The translations under genes were made by a program, and so were the position numbers. The notes beneath the pieces were generated by a model that ran no database searches, had not been told where the DNA came from, and saw only the letters and a program-made list of their open reading frames with translations. Shown in pieces: positions 37,790 through 47,211 of a stretch of DNA of 64,000 bases (its first letter is position 1; each line of letters opens with the position of its first letter). Origin of the DNA: Methylosinus sp. H3A (lineage in GTDB: Bacteria; Pseudomonadota; Alphaproteobacteria; Rhizobiales; Beijerinckiaceae); the NCBI RefSeq assembly GCF_015709455.1, contig NZ_JADNQW010000005.1:3864001-3928000 (forward strand). Reading direction: 5' to 3'.

Positions 37790-40705
37790 ATGAACGTCGT
37801 CATCGTCGAATCGGCCGCCAAGGCCCAGACGATCAACAAATATCTCGGCCGCGATTTCAATGTGATCGCCTGCTACGGCCATGTGCGCGACCTGCCGCCC
37901 AAGGACGGCTCGGTCGATCCGGCCGAAGATTTCGCGATGAAATGGGAGAGCGACGCCAAATCGGCCAAGCGCATCTCGGCGATCGCCGAGGCCGTCAAAG
38001 GCGCCGACAAGGTCATTCTGGCGACCGACCCGGATCGCGAGGGCGAGGCCATCTCCTGGCATCTGCTCGACATATTGAAGAAGAAGAAAGCGCTCGGCGA
38101 CAAACGCATCGAGCGGGTCGTCTTCAACGCCGTCACCAAGGACGCCATCAAAGAGGCGATGGCGCATCCGCGCGAGATCGATCAGGCGCTGGTCGACGCC
38201 TATCTCGCCCGAAGGGCGCTCGACTATCTCGTCGGCTTCACCCTTTCGCCGGTGCTGTGGCGCAAGCTGCCCGGAGCGCGCTCGGCCGGCCGCGTGCAAT
38301 CGGTGGCGCTGCGGCTCGTCTGCGACCGCGAGCTGGAGATCGAGAAATTCGTCACCCGCGAATATTGGTCGCTGGTCGCGCATCTGAAAACCAAGGCCGG
38401 CGAGCCCTTCACCGCCCGGCTCTCGGGCGCGGACGGCAAGAAGATCACCCGTCTCGACATCGGCTCCGGCGCCGAGGCCGAGGATTTCAAAAAAGCGCTG
38501 GAGAGCGCCGCCTTCACCATTCGCTCGGTGGAGGCCAAGCCGGTCAAGCGGCACCCTTACGCGCCCTTCACCACCTCGACGCTGCAGCAGGAGGCCTCGC
38601 GCAAGCTCGGCCTCGCCCCGGCGCAGACGATGCGCATCGCCCAGCGGCTCTATGAGGGCGTCGACATAGGCGGCGAGACGGCCGGTCTCATCACTTATAT
38701 GCGAACCGACGGCGTCGACATGGCGCCGGAGGCCATCGCCTCGGCGCGGAAAGTCATCGCCAAGGAATATGGCGAGCGCTTCGTGCCCAAGGTTCCGCGC
38801 AAATATACGGTGAAGGCCAAGAACGCCCAAGAGGCGCATGAGGCGATCCGCCCGACCGATCTCTCGCGCCTGCCCAAGCATGTGGCCAAGCATCTCGAGC
38901 CGGAGCAGGCCAAGCTCTATGAGCTGATCTGGACCCGCACCATAGCGAGCCAGATGGAGTCCGCCGAACTCGAGCGAACCACAGTCGACATAGACGCCGC
39001 CGTCGGCAAGCGCGCGCTGGAGCTGCGCGCCTCCGGCCAGGTGGTGCGCTTCTCCGGCTTTCTCGAGCTCTATCAGGAAGGCCGCGACGACGAGGCGGAC
39101 GAGGATGGCGGCCGCCTGCCGCCGATGCAGCCCGGCGAGCCGGCGACGCGCGAGAAGATCGACGCGAGCCAGCATTTCACCGAGCCGCCGCCGCGCTTCA
39201 CCGAGGCGACGCTGGTCAAGCGCATGGAGGAGCTCGGCATCGGCCGCCCCTCCACCTACGCCTCGACGCTCGCCGTGCTGCGCGAGCGCGATTATGTGCG
39301 GCTCGACAAGAAGCGCCTCGTCCCCGAGGACAAGGGCCGCATCGTCACGGCCTTTCTGGAGAGCTTCTTCTCCCGCTATGTCGAGTTCGACTTCACCGCC
39401 GATCTCGAGGAGAAGCTCGACAAGGTCTCCAATAATGAGATCGACTGGAAAGAGGTCCTGCGCGACTTCTGGACCGATTTCTCAGGCGCTGTCGACGGCA
39501 CCAAGGAGCTGCGCACCACCCAGGTGCTCGACAGCCTCAATGATTTGCTCGGCCCGCATATCTTCCCGGCCAAGCCCGACGGCTCGAACGCCCGCGCCTG
39601 TCCGGCCTGCAGCGCCGGACAATTGTCGCTGAAGCTCGGCAAATTCGGCGCCTTCATCGGCTGCTCCAACTATCCCGAATGCCGCTTCACCCGCACGCTG
39701 TCGCCGCCGACCGGCGATGCGGCCGAGGGCGCGCGTCCGGGCGTGAGGGTTCTGGGCCAGGACCCGGAAAGCGGCGCCGAGATCACTCTGCGCGGCGGTC
39801 GCTTCGGCGATTATGTGCAGGAGGGCGAGGCGGAGGAAGGCGAGAAGCCCAAGCGCTCCTCCATCCCCAAGAGCATCAAGGCCGACGAGCTCACGCTCGA
39901 GCAGGCGATTCGCCTCTTGTCGCTGCCGCGCGAGGTGGCGAAGCATCCAGAGAGCGGCGAGCCGATCGTCGCCGGCATCGGGCGCTTCGGCCCCTATGTG
40001 CAGCATGGGAAGACCTACGCCAATATCGGCCGCGACGACGATATTCTCTCGATCGGCGGCAATCGCGCCATTGATCTGATCGTCACCAAGGAGAGCGGCG
40101 GCGGCGGCTCGCGCTTCGGCCGCTCCTCGGACCCGGGCCGCACGCTCGGCGACCATCCGCAAGGCGGCGCGATCAGCGTGAAGAGCGGGCGCTTCGGCCC
40201 CTATGTGAATTGGGGCAAGGTCAACGCCACTCTTCCCAAGGGAACCGATCCGGCGAGCCTGACGATCGAGCAGGCCGTCGAGCTCCTGGCCGCCAAGGCG
40301 AGCGGCGCCGGCTCCACCAGCGGCAAATCGCTCGGCGACCATCCGCAGGGCGGCGCCATCACCGTGCGCGAGGGCCGCTACGGTCCTTATGTGAATCACG
40401 GCAAGGTCAACGCCACTCTGCCCAAGGGCATGGGCGTCGAGGATGTGACGCTGGACGAAGCGATCCGTCTGATCGAGGAGAAGGGCGGCCCGGTGAAGGC
40501 GAAGAAGGCGCCGGCCAAGAAGGCCGCTCCCGCCTCCAAGGCCAAGGCGCCAGCGAAAAAAGCGACCGCCAAGAAAGACATAGAAGAGAGCGACGAGGTT
40601 CCCTTCGCCGATTCCAAGCCCACGGCGAAGGCTCCCACGAAAAAGGCCGCCGCGGCAAAGGCGCCGGCTAAGAAACCCGCAAAAAAGGCGGTCTCGGGGA
40701 AGTGA
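37790..40705 (+). CDS. topA: DNA topoisomerase I
   Basis: This 971-residue type IA topoisomerase relaxes negative supercoils. The Toprim domain opens MNVVIVESAAKAQTINKYLG with the catalytic Glu and has ATDPDREGEAISWHL; the active-site Tyr is in LITYMRTDGVDM. The family arch motif GRPSTYASTLAVLRERDY is present. One zinc-ribbon (CPACSAG ... CSNYPEC) is retained near residue 605-635. Three C-terminal repeats (GRFGPYVQHG, GRFGPYVNWGK, GRYGPYVNHGK) and a Lys/Ala-rich tail follow, as in other alphaproteobacteria. Confidence 0.97.
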   Translation: MNVVIVESAAKAQTINKYLGRDFNVIACYGHVRDLPPKDGSVDPAEDFAMKWESDAKSAKRISAIAEAVKGADKVILATDPDREGEAISWHLLDILKKKKALGDKRIERVVFNAVTKDAIKEAMAHPREIDQALVDAYLARRALDYLVGFTLSPVLWRKLPGARSAGRVQSVALRLVCDRELEIEKFVTREYWSLVAHLKTKAGEPFTARLSGADGKKITRLDIGSGAEAEDFKKALESAAFTIRSVEAKPVKRHPYAPFTTSTLQQEASRKLGLAPAQTMRIAQRLYEGVDIGGETAGLITYMRTDGVDMAPEAIASARKVIAKEYGERFVPKVPRKYTVKAKNAQEAHEAIRPTDLSRLPKHVAKHLEPEQAKLYELIWTRTIASQMESAELERTTVDIDAAVGKRALELRASGQVVRFSGFLELYQEGRDDEADEDGGRLPPMQPGEPATREKIDASQHFTEPPPRFTEATLVKRMEELGIGRPSTYASTLAVLRERDYVRLDKKRLVPEDKGRIVTAFLESFFSRYVEFDFTADLEEKLDKVSNNEIDWKEVLRDFWTDFSGAVDGTKELRTTQVLDSLNDLLGPHIFPAKPDGSNARACPACSAGQLSLKLGKFGAFIGCSNYPECRFTRTLSPPTGDAAEGARPGVRVLGQDPESGAEITLRGGRFGDYVQEGEAEEGEKPKRSSIPKSIKADELTLEQAIRLLSLPREVAKHPESGEPIVAGIGRFGPYVQHGKTYANIGRDDDILSIGGNRAIDLIVTKESGGGGSRFGRSSDPGRTLGDHPQGGAISVKSGRFGPYVNWGKVNATLPKGTDPASLTIEQAVELLAAKASGAGSTSGKSLGDHPQGGAITVREGRYGPYVNHGKVNATLPKGMGVEDVTLDEAIRLIEEKGGPVKAKKAPAKKAAPASKAKAPAKKATAKKDIEESDEVPFADSKPTAKAPTKKAAAAKAPAKKPAKKAVSGK

Positions 40706-40827
40706 TCGGAGGCGCGAAACCGCAATTTCGCGCCGCCTCTCGTTGCCTTGACGCATTTCACACGTCATATTCACGGAATGTCGACGAAAATCGCTCATAG
40801 ACTGCGCAACGGCTAAAGGACGATCCG

Positions 40828-42108
40828 ATGCTGCTGCGCTTTTCCGTCGCCAATTTCGGCTCGATCCGCGACGAGCAGCAATTGTCGATGATCGCCTCCG
40901 CGCTCAAGGACGAGCCCGGAGGTCTCATCGAGACGCCAGCGCTGCGCTCGGAAAAAATCCTGCCCTCGGCCGTGATCTATGGCGCCAACGCTTCCGGCAA
41001 GAGCAATCTCGTGCGGGCGCTGGCGCATATGCAGTTGCTGGTGCGCAACTCGCACCGCCAGGGCGAACCGGGCGCGCCCATCCCGCTGAAACCCTTTCTG
41101 CTCGACCCGACCTATGCGACGAAACCCAGCGTCTTCGCCATCGATTTCGTCTGGAACGGCGCGCGCTACGCCTATCGCTTCGAGGCGCTGGGGAATGAAT
41201 TCACGCAGGAGTCGCTGCATGTCTGGCGAGGCGGACCGGTCACCCTGCTGTTCGAGCGCGAACGGCAGGAATTCAAATTCGGACGCAGCTTGAAGGGAAG
41301 GAACAAAGTCATCGAGGATTTGACGCGGCCGAATAGTCTTTTTTTGTCAGCGGCAGCGCAGAACAATCATGAGGAGTTGAGCGAGGTCGCCGGCTTCGTC
41401 TCTTCCATTCATGTAGACGCAAATATCAAGTCGGACGAGATCGTCTCGGTACGACTCGCCGAACAAGGGCTGAATGCAAAATCAATTAACTTTCTGAAAT
41501 TGATTGGCTCTGGTATTTCATCTGCTCAAATCGAAGAAGTCGCCATCGGTCAAAAAGGTATCGAATTCCAAAGCGCTGTTGTTTCGGCGTTCGAAAAGCT
41601 CATTGGATATCCACCTCCTCCGGAAGTGACATTTGGAATGTCGGAACACATGCGAGAACTACGGTTAGGGCACCAGACGGTAGATGACCAAACGGTATTC
41701 TTGAGGATGTCTGACGAAAGCGCTGGCACGATCCAGATGCTGGCTATTCTGGAAGCAGTTTTTTCTGCGCTCGACGCTGGACATGTCATTGTCATCGACG
41801 AATTTGGTAGCTGCGTCCACACGCGCGCATCCGAACTCGTTCTCTCTCTCTTCTCGTCAAAAGAGTCGAATCCGAATGGCGCCCAACTTATAGTTGCGAC
41901 ACATGACACGAACCTATTAAATGCTGCAGGCCTAAGGCGGGATCAAATCTGGTTCACAGAGAAGGACGAGACCGGCGCGACGCATCTCTATCCCTTGAGC
42001 GACATAGAGACGCGTAAGGGCGACAATCTCGAGAAGGGCTATCTGCAAGGCCGTTTTGGCGCCATTCCCTTCGCGGGCGCCGCCGCCGATCTGCTGAAGA
42101 CGAACTGA
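40828..42108 (+). CDS. RloA-like AAA ATPase (AbiLi family), probable phage defence
   Basis: This 426-residue ATPase of the SMC/ABC-like AAA class shows Walker A GANASGKS (52-59), a later signature-like MSDESAGTIQML, Walker B HVIVIDEFGSCVHTR and an ATHDTNLL switch. With the following RloB-type gene it forms a pair known from RloAB and the AbiL abortive infection system. The segment 41340-41950 is much AT-richer (35% GC at 41461-41520) than the start of the gene (70% at 41041-41100), as if the middle had been exchanged. The overlap with the next gene is tight (three bases between stop and ATG). Confidence 0.82.
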   Translation: MLLRFSVANFGSIRDEQQLSMIASALKDEPGGLIETPALRSEKILPSAVIYGANASGKSNLVRALAHMQLLVRNSHRQGEPGAPIPLKPFLLDPTYATKPSVFAIDFVWNGARYAYRFEALGNEFTQESLHVWRGGPVTLLFERERQEFKFGRSLKGRNKVIEDLTRPNSLFLSAAAQNNHEELSEVAGFVSSIHVDANIKSDEIVSVRLAEQGLNAKSINFLKLIGSGISSAQIEEVAIGQKGIEFQSAVVSAFEKLIGYPPPPEVTFGMSEHMRELRLGHQTVDDQTVFLRMSDESAGTIQMLAILEAVFSALDAGHVIVIDEFGSCVHTRASELVLSLFSSKESNPNGAQLIVATHDTNLLNAAGLRRDQIWFTEKDETGATHLYPLSDIETRKGDNLEKGYLQGRFGAIPFAGAAADLLKTN

Positions 42109-42111
42109 CGC

Positions 42112-42768
42112 ATGGCGCGCGACCGCTGGGATCTCGCACGCGCGAAGGCCAAGCGGGAGCCGAAGCGTCGCATCATCATCTATTGCGAGGGCGAGAATAC
42201 CGAACCCGCCTATTTCCGAGCATTCGCGCGCCTCTACCGAGACACGCTCATCAAGGTCGAGCCAATCCCGGCCGGCGTGCCTATGAGCGTCGCCGAAAGC
42301 GCGGTCGCGAGAGCGAGGGCCGAAGGTCTCGCGAAAAGCTCGCGGAAAAAGCCGAAAAGCTCCTTCGAGGAGCACGATCAAATATGGGCCGCTTTCGATG
42401 TCGACGAGCATCCGAATTTCAACGAGGCCGTCGCGCTCTGCATCTCCGAAGGCGTCCGCGTCTGTCGTTCCAACCCTTGCTTCGAAATCTGGCTAATTCT
42501 CCACGAGACAGACTTCGACAGGCCCGACGGACACAAGGCCGTCTGCACGCATCTGCGGTCGCTGCGTCCTGAATATGATCCAGACGGAGCGAAGCTCTGT
42601 GATTTCGACGAGATGATCGCGCGCGTAGAGCGGGCCGAAACCCGCGCTAGGAAACTATTGACGCGACGCCAAGACCAACGGACGCCTTTCGGGCGCCCGT
42701 CCACCACCGCCGGCGAGTTGACTGCGGCAATCCGCGAAGCCGCCGAGCTTCACAGGCCCAAGCGCTGA
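42112..42768 (+). CDS. RloB-like protein (AbiLii family)
   Basis: This 218-residue protein begins MARDRWDLARAKAKREPK and contains IIIYCEGENTEPAYFRAF, which supplies a Toprim-like Glu. DQIWAAFDVDEHPNFNEAV supplies acidic residues, and SNPCFEIWLILHE is the RloB-family core. It is probably a nuclease effector partnered with the upstream ATPase. It starts three bases after the ATPase stop. Host-like GC contrasts with the centre of its partner. Confidence 0.82.
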   Translation: MARDRWDLARAKAKREPKRRIIIYCEGENTEPAYFRAFARLYRDTLIKVEPIPAGVPMSVAESAVARARAEGLAKSSRKKPKSSFEEHDQIWAAFDVDEHPNFNEAVALCISEGVRVCRSNPCFEIWLILHETDFDRPDGHKAVCTHLRSLRPEYDPDGAKLCDFDEMIARVERAETRARKLLTRRQDQRTPFGRPSTTAGELTAAIREAAELHRPKR

Positions 42769-42775
42769 CGTCCCC

Positions 42776-44557
42776 TCACTGCGTCAGCCGCAACGAGCCG
42801 AGCCCGGTACCGATCGTCGAAAAGGCGAGGTTGAGGCTGGCCGCGTCGGTCGCCGCAAAATAATGATCCTTGTTGGTGGCGCAGTTCTTCAGCAGCGTCA
42901 GTCCCTGATCGTCGATCGGATCGCTCGGGATCGAGAAGCCGATGGTGAAAATCTCGACTCCCGCGGCCTTGGCGTTGGCGCAGGATTCGAGCGTCAGCTC
43001 ATCCTGCATCTCGCGCGATTTGTCGTGATAATCCGACCAGCTGCCGGAGGCGGCGTTCAGCGCGGTCTGATAATCGATCTTATTGCCCGCTGTGCCGTCG
43101 GGGAAGCGCTTGTTCTTCGTCCCATTGTAGCTGTAGTAGCCCGCCGCCTCATAGCTCGAGCCGGTGACCGTGTCCGGCGCGCTCGACCAATTGTTGAAGC
43201 CGTCGGTCATGAACACGATCACTTTGTGGTTATTGGCCGTGGCATAGGCGCGTCCGGCCGAAAAAGGCGGATTGGGCGAGATGGTGCGCCAACCCCACAT
43301 GAAACCTTCATGGAGGTTGGTGTTGCCATTGGCGACGAGCTGACCGATCGTCGTCGTCACCGTCGTCTGAGTCGCATTCAGCTGCATGATCGTCTGCGTC
43401 GAGGAATCGGGGCAGAAGCTGTTCGGCCCGTCGCCGCCGCCCGCCGCGGCGGTCACCTTATATTTGCACACATGGGTGAGCTGGCTCCAATCACCGCTCG
43501 CCACATCCGAGCAGGTCGAGCTGGTGACGGTCGTCTTCTTGCCTTTGCCCTTCTTTCCGCTAGACGTCCTCGTCGTGGTCGTCGTCGAGCCGTCGTCGTC
43601 GATATAATCATTGTCATATCCCGTGTCCGGCTCGTCCGGCGCGAGATAGGGAACGAAGAGGGTCTCCGGGTCCAAGGTCGTCGGCGTGGTGTCGGCGACA
43701 TTCAACGGATAGACCGGCTGCTCGAAACATCCGCCCCAGTCCCAGGACGATTTGATCGCCTTGAGCTTGGTGAAAATGTCGAAGCGGTTGGTGAAGCCGG
43801 CGGCGGTGGCGTCGGTCCTGGCCTTGACCGGGTCGACATTTCCCTTGCCGTCGACTTCGCCGTTGCTGAACGCCACCCAATGCTGGGAATTGGCGCCCGC
43901 GAGATCGATCCAGGACAGCGCGCGATTCGACGTCACCGTCGGATCGACGGCGACGACGCCTGCGGCAAATGGCGTGATGGCGAACTTCACCCGGCTCGGC
44001 GCCTTCGTGAACATTGTGTTGACGAAGCTCGTCGCCGCGGTCCGCAGCGCCTCCATCTTCGTCGTGCCGCTGGTGCTTCGGCGCATCGAGCCGGAATTGT
44101 CCAGCACCAGAGCGATCTCGTAGGTGTCGGTCGGGCTGATGCCGCCCTGCAGCGCCGCGCAGGCGGTCACTTGCGTCGACATCGTGCTCGTCCGCGCGAT
44201 CTGCATGATGGTGGTCGCGACCTGCGCCTGCGCCGTGATGCAGAGCGACAGCCGATCCTTGGCGATCGTCGCCGACGCCACCGTCGCCGCGCCGTTGCGG
44301 TAATTGGTGGTGAGATAGACCTGCGCCTGGCTGCGCGCCTGCTGATCGGTGGTGGAGGCGACAATGCCCTTGGCCACTGCGAGCACGGCCGCGTCCGCCG
44401 CCTGCTGCAGCGAGCCGCGCGCCGCCGCTATGCGGCCGTAATCGACGCCCGCGCCGATCATCATGACGACCGGCGCGAAGCTCAGACCGAGTATGATCGC
44501 GATATTTCCGCTTCGATCTTGCGCGAAAGAGCGAGCCGATCCCGATACAGGCCGCAT
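42776..44557 (-). CDS. TadG-like pilus-associated protein with von Willebrand A domain
   Basis: This 593-residue protein starts with a TadE/TadG-type signal anchor (FAQDRSGNIAIILGLSFAPVVMMIGAGVDYGRI), then a vWA domain with the MIDAS start YEIALVLDNSGSM at about residues 147-158 and later VIVFMTDGFNNW. A low-complexity Thr/Ser/Lys insertion (TTTTTRTSSGKKGKGKK) lies near residue 325-345. It ends IGFSIPSD and GSLRLTQ. TadG proteins assist Tad pilus or surface assembly, but no tad genes are adjacent. It is convergent with rloB (seven bases between stops). Confidence 0.8.
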   Translation of the reverse strand: MRPVSGSARSFAQDRSGNIAIILGLSFAPVVMMIGAGVDYGRIAAARGSLQQAADAAVLAVAKGIVASTTDQQARSQAQVYLTTNYRNGAATVASATIAKDRLSLCITAQAQVATTIMQIARTSTMSTQVTACAALQGGISPTDTYEIALVLDNSGSMRRSTSGTTKMEALRTAATSFVNTMFTKAPSRVKFAITPFAAGVVAVDPTVTSNRALSWIDLAGANSQHWVAFSNGEVDGKGNVDPVKARTDATAAGFTNRFDIFTKLKAIKSSWDWGGCFEQPVYPLNVADTTPTTLDPETLFVPYLAPDEPDTGYDNDYIDDDGSTTTTTRTSSGKKGKGKKTTVTSSTCSDVASGDWSQLTHVCKYKVTAAAGGGDGPNSFCPDSSTQTIMQLNATQTTVTTTIGQLVANGNTNLHEGFMWGWRTISPNPPFSAGRAYATANNHKVIVFMTDGFNNWSSAPDTVTGSSYEAAGYYSYNGTKNKRFPDGTAGNKIDYQTALNAASGSWSDYHDKSREMQDELTLESCANAKAAGVEIFTIGFSIPSDPIDDQGLTLLKNCATNKDHYFAATDAASLNLAFSTIGTGLGSLRLTQ

Positions 44558-44716
44558 ATTTGGAACTCTCGAGGTTTGTGCAAATAGGATAGCTTACGCT
44601 TACTGCAAATTCGTCATCCGGCTCTAAATCGATCCGGGCAATTACCATTGACGTTCGATAACCTCGAGAAAGCGTAAACGGAGCGTAGATCGTCGGCGCG
44701 CGCTGGCCGGCGCGCG

Positions 44717-47086
44717 GTGTATATATCTTATGTCCCGGCGCCTGCCGGCGGGACGATTCCGCGGCCGACGAGACCGACTTTGACCAAACAACCTCGCGAG
44801 TTAGGCTCACCTCCTCCCGCCCTCCCCTCCCGAGAGGACATTCTCGCCTTCATCGCCCGCGAACGCGAGGCGATGAGTCGCGCCGGTCATGCGGGAAAAA
44901 TCGGAAAGCGCGAGATCGCCCGCGCTTTCGGCGTCAAAGGCGCCGACCGCATCGGACTGAAACGGCTCCTGGCCGAGCTCGAATCGGAAGGCGCGCTGGA
45001 GCGGCGCGGCAAGCGTCTGACGCGGCCTGGCGCGCTGCCCGCCGTCGTGCTGGCCGACATTGTGGGACGCGACCATGACGGCGAGCTGATCGCCGCGCCG
45101 GCCGAATGGGATGCCGATGAGCTCGGCCCCCCTCCCCGCATCCGCATCTCCGCGCCACGCCGGCCCAAGCCCGGCGAGCCTCTGCCCGGCGTCGGCGACC
45201 GCGCGCTCGTGCGCGCCGAGCCGGATCGCGACGCCGGCCCGAATGATCCGCCCTACGCCGGCCGCGTGGTAAAACTCCTGTCCAAGGCGCGCGCGCGCGT
45301 CATCGGCGTGCTGCGCGTCGCCGCCAATGGCGTCGCGCATATCGAGCCGGTCGAAAAGAAGCAAGCCGGCCGCGAGCTCGCCATAGCGGCGGAAGATTGC
45401 GGCGAGGCGAAGGACGGCGATCTCGTCTCCGTCGACCTCGTCGGCAAGACGCGGCTCGGCGCGCCGCGCGCCCGCGTACGCGAGACGCTGGGCGCGCTCG
45501 CCACGGAAAAGGCGATCAGCATGATCGCGCTGCGCGTCCACGGCATTCCGGACGAGTTCCGCGCCGAGGCGATCGCCGAGGCCGAGGCGGCGAAAGCCGC
45601 CCGCATAGAAGCGCATCGCGAGGATTGGCGCGAGCTGCCGCTGGTCACCATCGATCCGCCCGACGCCAAGGACCATGACGACGCCGTCTTCGCCGAGCCG
45701 GATACGGCGCCGGACAATGAAGGCGGCCATATCGTCACTGTCGCCATCGCCGATGTCGCCTATTACGTCCGCCCGCATTCGGCGCTCGACAAGGATGCGC
45801 TCGAGCGCGGCAATTCGGTCTATTTCCCCGATCGCGTCGTGCCCATGCTGCCGGAACGCATCTCCAACGATCTCTGCTCGCTGAAACCGCACGAGGATCG
45901 GCCGGCGCTCGCCGTCCGCATGCGCATCACCGAGAAAGGTCACAAGCTCGACCATTCCTTCCATCGCGTGATGATGCGGTCAAAGGCCAAGCTCAATTAC
46001 GCGCAGGCGCAGGAGGCGCTCGACGGACGCCCGGACGAGATTTGCGCGCCGCTGATGGAGCGCGTGCTGGAGCCGCTCTTTCGGGCCTATAAATCGGCCG
46101 ATCAGGCGCGCGAATTGCGCGCGCCGCTGGAGCTGGAGCTGCCGGAACGCAAAATTCTGCTGAAAGCCGACGGAACGGTCGACCGCGTCGTCGTGCCACC
46201 GCGTCTTTCCACGCATCGCTTGATCGAGGAATTCATGATCCTCGCCAATGTGGCGGCGGCGGAAGTGCTCGAGGAGAACCGGCAGAAGCTCATCTATCGC
46301 GCGCATGACGAGCCCTCGCGCGAGAAGGTCGCCGCGCTCTCGGAATTTCTATCGACGATCGGCGTGAAGCTCGCCAAGGGCCAGGTGCTGCGGCCCTCGC
46401 ATTTCAACGTCATTCTGGCGCGCGTGCGCGGCTTGGAGCACGAGAATATCGTCAATGAGATCATCCTGCGCACGCAGGCGCAGGCCGAATATACGCATGA
46501 GAACTACGGCCATTTCGGCCTCAATCTGCGTCGCTACGCGCATTTCACCTCGCCCATCCGCCGCTACGCAGATCTCGTCGTGCATCGCGCACTGATCCGC
46601 GCGCTGAATTTCGGGCCCGGCGCCATGCCGGATATTTCGGCCGGCGAGCTCGCCGAGGTGGCGGCGCGCATCTCCGGCGCCGAGCGGCGCGCCATGGCGG
46701 CCGAGCGCGAGACCGTCGATCGGCTCATCGCGGCCCATCTCGCCGCGCAGATCGGCGCACGTTTTCCGGCGCGCATCTCGGGCGTGACGCGCGCCGGGCT
46801 GTTCGTGCGGCTGCTCGACACCGGCGCAGACGGCTTCATTCCGGCGGCGACCCTCGGGCGCGAATATTTCCGCTACGACGAGGCCGGCCATGCGCTGACC
46901 AGCGGCTCGGGCGAGAGCTTCCGGCTCGGCGACATGATAGAGGCGCGGCTCGTCGAGGCGACGCCGATCGCCGGCGCGCTACGCTTCGAGGTGGCGGGCG
47001 GCGCGCGGAAATCAACGCCGATGAAGAGCGGCCGGCTCTCTGGACGCGGCCGCGTCGAGCGCGCGAAGCAGAAGCGGCGCAAATGA
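44717..47086 (+). CDS. rnr: Ribonuclease R
   Basis: This exoribonuclease of the RNB family degrades structured RNA 3'-5'. From GTG at 44717 it has 789 residues; a TTG at 44780 (MTKQPRELGSPPP) is an equally possible start and neither has a clear ribosome site. The N-terminal winged helix is LPSREDILAFIAREREAM. The catalytic core carries IDPPDAKDHDDAVFAEPD with four Asp ligands, SVYFPDRVVPMLPERISNDLCSL, YGHFGLNLRRYAHFTSPIRRYADLVVHR, and an S1 domain (ARISGVTRAGLFVRLLDTGADGFIP). It ends in a basic tail. Confidence 0.93.
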   Translation: MYISYVPAPAGGTIPRPTRPTLTKQPRELGSPPPALPSREDILAFIAREREAMSRAGHAGKIGKREIARAFGVKGADRIGLKRLLAELESEGALERRGKRLTRPGALPAVVLADIVGRDHDGELIAAPAEWDADELGPPPRIRISAPRRPKPGEPLPGVGDRALVRAEPDRDAGPNDPPYAGRVVKLLSKARARVIGVLRVAANGVAHIEPVEKKQAGRELAIAAEDCGEAKDGDLVSVDLVGKTRLGAPRARVRETLGALATEKAISMIALRVHGIPDEFRAEAIAEAEAAKAARIEAHREDWRELPLVTIDPPDAKDHDDAVFAEPDTAPDNEGGHIVTVAIADVAYYVRPHSALDKDALERGNSVYFPDRVVPMLPERISNDLCSLKPHEDRPALAVRMRITEKGHKLDHSFHRVMMRSKAKLNYAQAQEALDGRPDEICAPLMERVLEPLFRAYKSADQARELRAPLELELPERKILLKADGTVDRVVVPPRLSTHRLIEEFMILANVAAAEVLEENRQKLIYRAHDEPSREKVAALSEFLSTIGVKLAKGQVLRPSHFNVILARVRGLEHENIVNEIILRTQAQAEYTHENYGHFGLNLRRYAHFTSPIRRYADLVVHRALIRALNFGPGAMPDISAGELAEVAARISGAERRAMAAERETVDRLIAAHLAAQIGARFPARISGVTRAGLFVRLLDTGADGFIPAATLGREYFRYDEAGHALTSGSGESFRLGDMIEARLVEATPIAGALRFEVAGGARKSTPMKSGRLSGRGRVERAKQKRRK

Positions 47087-47211
47087 GACGGCCGGCGGTT
47101 TGACGAAACTTTCGCCCCGAGCGGCCTCACCAGCGGTCGCGGGGCCGTAGCGCCCGATATTTCATGCGAAGGACCGGCCGCAACGGCCGGTCGCCTCTCG
47201 CGAGGACGCGC

